Made by a program: the position numbers and the translations under genes
Notes under the pieces: generated by a model
Database searches by the model: none
Seen by the model: only the letters and a program-made list of their open reading frames with translations
What the model was told of the DNA's origin: nothing
Shown here: positions 62,985 through 64,000 of the stretch, in pieces
Numbering within the stretch: the first letter of the stretch is position 1
How the letters are laid out: the number at the start of each line of letters is the position of its first letter
Assembly (NCBI GenBank): GCA_050290265.1
Contig: JBNKHI010000006.1
Span: 1-64,000, forward strand
Reading direction: 5' to 3'
Origin: JBNKFV01 sp050290265
GTDB lineage: Bacteria > Pseudomonadota > Gammaproteobacteria > Pseudomonadales > Cellvibrionaceae
DNA: 64,000 bases

Positions 62985-64000
62985 ATGAATACAAAATTAC
63001 TATTTAGCGTTACTGCACTGGCTGCTGCTTTAGCTGGCTGTGGCGGCGGTGACATTAATATTGCTCCTTCAAACACCGATAACAGTGTTGATAACTCTGT
63101 AACTAACGGCGGCGGTTCTACCAGCTCCTTCTGTGCAAGCTACGAAAAAGCTGGCGTTACATTTTCCGGTACTCAAGAAGGCTTTAACTGTGTTTACGGT
63201 ACTGACTTTGTTGACCTGGGTAACCCACTGACTGTCGACGTTACACTGCCAAACATTGGTTCTGGCGCACACGTTTTCTTAGGCAGCCTGGTTGTTGGTG
63301 AAAACTATTCCACTAACGAAGAATTAGCTGCTGCAGGCATCACTGAAGGTGGTGACGGTTCTAAATTAACCATTAAAGCTGGCTCAACTGTAGCGTTCAA
63401 GAGTGCTGACGACTACATGGTAATCAACCGTGGTTCACAGATCTTTGCAGAAGGTACTGCGACTGATCCAATCGTGTTCACTTCTTACTCAGACGCAGTA
63501 GAAGGTACTGTTGGCGATGAAGACGTTTCTGAATGGGGCGGCATGATCATTAATGGTTTCGCAGTAACCAACAAATGCTCTTACACCGGTACACGCGGTG
63601 TAGATTTAGCTACGACTGACTGTAACGTAGCGGCTGAAGGTAAAGACGGCGACGGACAGACTCATTACGGCGGTGCTAACGATGACGACAACTCGGGTGT
63701 TCTTAAGTATGTTGTTGTTAAACACACTGGTGCTGAAGTTGGCCCAGATAATGAATTGAATGGTATTTCATTCGACGCCGTTGGCCGCGGTACTACTGTT
63801 AGCTACCTGCAAGCACACAGTACTTTCGACGATGGTGTTGAAATGTTTGGTGGTGCAGTAAATATCGATCACTACGTTGCAACTTATGTGCGTGATGACT
63901 CAATCGATATCGATGAAGGCTATATCGGTACTTTCGATACTGCTCTGGTTATTCAATCACAGTTCGACGGCAACCACTGTATCGAATCTGATGGTATTGG
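62985..64000 (+). CDS. large secreted lipoprotein (3' truncated by window edge)
   Basis: The frame is open to the last base, giving 338 residues so far. The N-terminus MNTKLLFSVTALAAALAGC is a lipoprotein signal with lipobox LAGC (Cys-19), followed by a Gly/Asn/Ser-rich linker. The remainder is rich in short strands, Gly, Asp and Asn (ITEGGDGSKLTIKAGSTVAF, DDNSGVLKYVVVKHTG, IDIDEGYIGTF) and looks like a right-handed beta-helix or similar repeat fold. Strong preference for GGT, ACT, GTT and GAA codons suggests high expression. I cannot assign a function. Confidence 0.8.
   Translation, partial: MNTKLLFSVTALAAALAGCGGGDINIAPSNTDNSVDNSVTNGGGSTSSFCASYEKAGVTFSGTQEGFNCVYGTDFVDLGNPLTVDVTLPNIGSGAHVFLGSLVVGENYSTNEELAAAGITEGGDGSKLTIKAGSTVAFKSADDYMVINRGSQIFAEGTATDPIVFTSYSDAVEGTVGDEDVSEWGGMIINGFAVTNKCSYTGTRGVDLATTDCNVAAEGKDGDGQTHYGGANDDDNSGVLKYVVVKHTGAEVGPDNELNGISFDAVGRGTTVSYLQAHSTFDDGVEMFGGAVNIDHYVATYVRDDSIDIDEGYIGTFDTALVIQSQFDGNHCIESDGI

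Overview
The window is chromosomal DNA of a Gram-negative bacterium, most likely a marine or aquatic gammaproteobacterium. The signs are two TonB-dependent receptors, an RND efflux pair, lipoprotein signal sequences, a KefB/C-type antiporter, GGDEF/EAL signalling and moderate GC. I cannot place it to genus. I saw no rRNA, tRNA, CRISPR array, phage gene, integrase or transposase.

Layout. 1-6 kb: the 3' part of a large protein resembling the tail of GH15/phosphorylase-kinase-alpha proteins, a BASS-type transporter, a PAS-GGDEF cyclase, an MFS transporter and an AraC regulator divergent from an aldehyde dehydrogenase (ALDH). 8-9 kb: a DUF3014 protein and a gene-poor stretch. 9.4-13.7 kb (minus): a ThDP enzyme, a class III transaminase and a seven-Asp-box propeller protein. 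13.8-19.8 kb (minus): a tightly packed catabolic operon reading ALDH, SDR, VOC, AA_synth (DUF1185), carboxymuconolactone-decarboxylase-like protein, alpha/beta hydrolase, GST and cytochrome b561. 20-25 kb: a two-component flavin monooxygenase, made of an HsaA/HPAH-C2-like oxygenase and a convergent flavin reductase with a fused MarR-like tail, plus EamA and MFS transporters. 25.6-31.4 kb: a TonB receptor, a LysR regulator, an APC permease and a 31-residue membrane peptide coupled to it. 31.6-36 kb: an HlyD-RND efflux pair. 36-39.5 kb: a FAD amine-oxidase-like protein, an M19 dipeptidase lipoprotein and a GNAT acetyltransferase. 39.6-43.4 kb: a complete class I P450 system (ferredoxin reductase, 2Fe-2S ferredoxin, P450) divergent from a PobR-like AraC regulator. 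43.4-48.1 kb: a visibly GC-richer cassette (GntR, SDR, class III transaminase, glutamine-synthetase-like ligase). 48.1-50.3 kb: a decayed copy of the AraC 3' end, then RecQ. 50.4-57.6 kb: a second TonB receptor, a PAS-GGDEF-EAL protein, a FIST sensor and a TauE/SafE transporter. 57.8-64 kb: a CPA2 antiporter, an OmpR-type two-component system, an AEC transporter and the start of a large lipoprotein.

How the genes may work together. Much of the window looks like an accessory region for taking up and breaking down organic, probably aromatic or terpenoid/steroid-like, compounds. Outer-membrane receptors and inner-membrane carriers would bring substrate in. The flavin monooxygenase and the P450 would hydroxylate it. 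The 14-20 kb operon would cleave and oxidise the products. ThDP enzyme, transaminase and gamma-glutamyl-ligase modules would handle keto acids and amines. No substrate can be named from sequence alone.

The strongest non-genic observations are two. First, a 30-bp perfect direct repeat at 43403-43432 and 48347-48376 brackets the GC-rich cassette; the right copy lies at the end of a frameshifted, stop-containing duplicate of the AraC C-terminus. Second, an 18-bp perfect palindrome containing TGTGATCACA sits in the spacer of a near-consensus sigma-70 promoter inside that cassette, and the same 10-mer recurs 63 bp away at the divergent gene.
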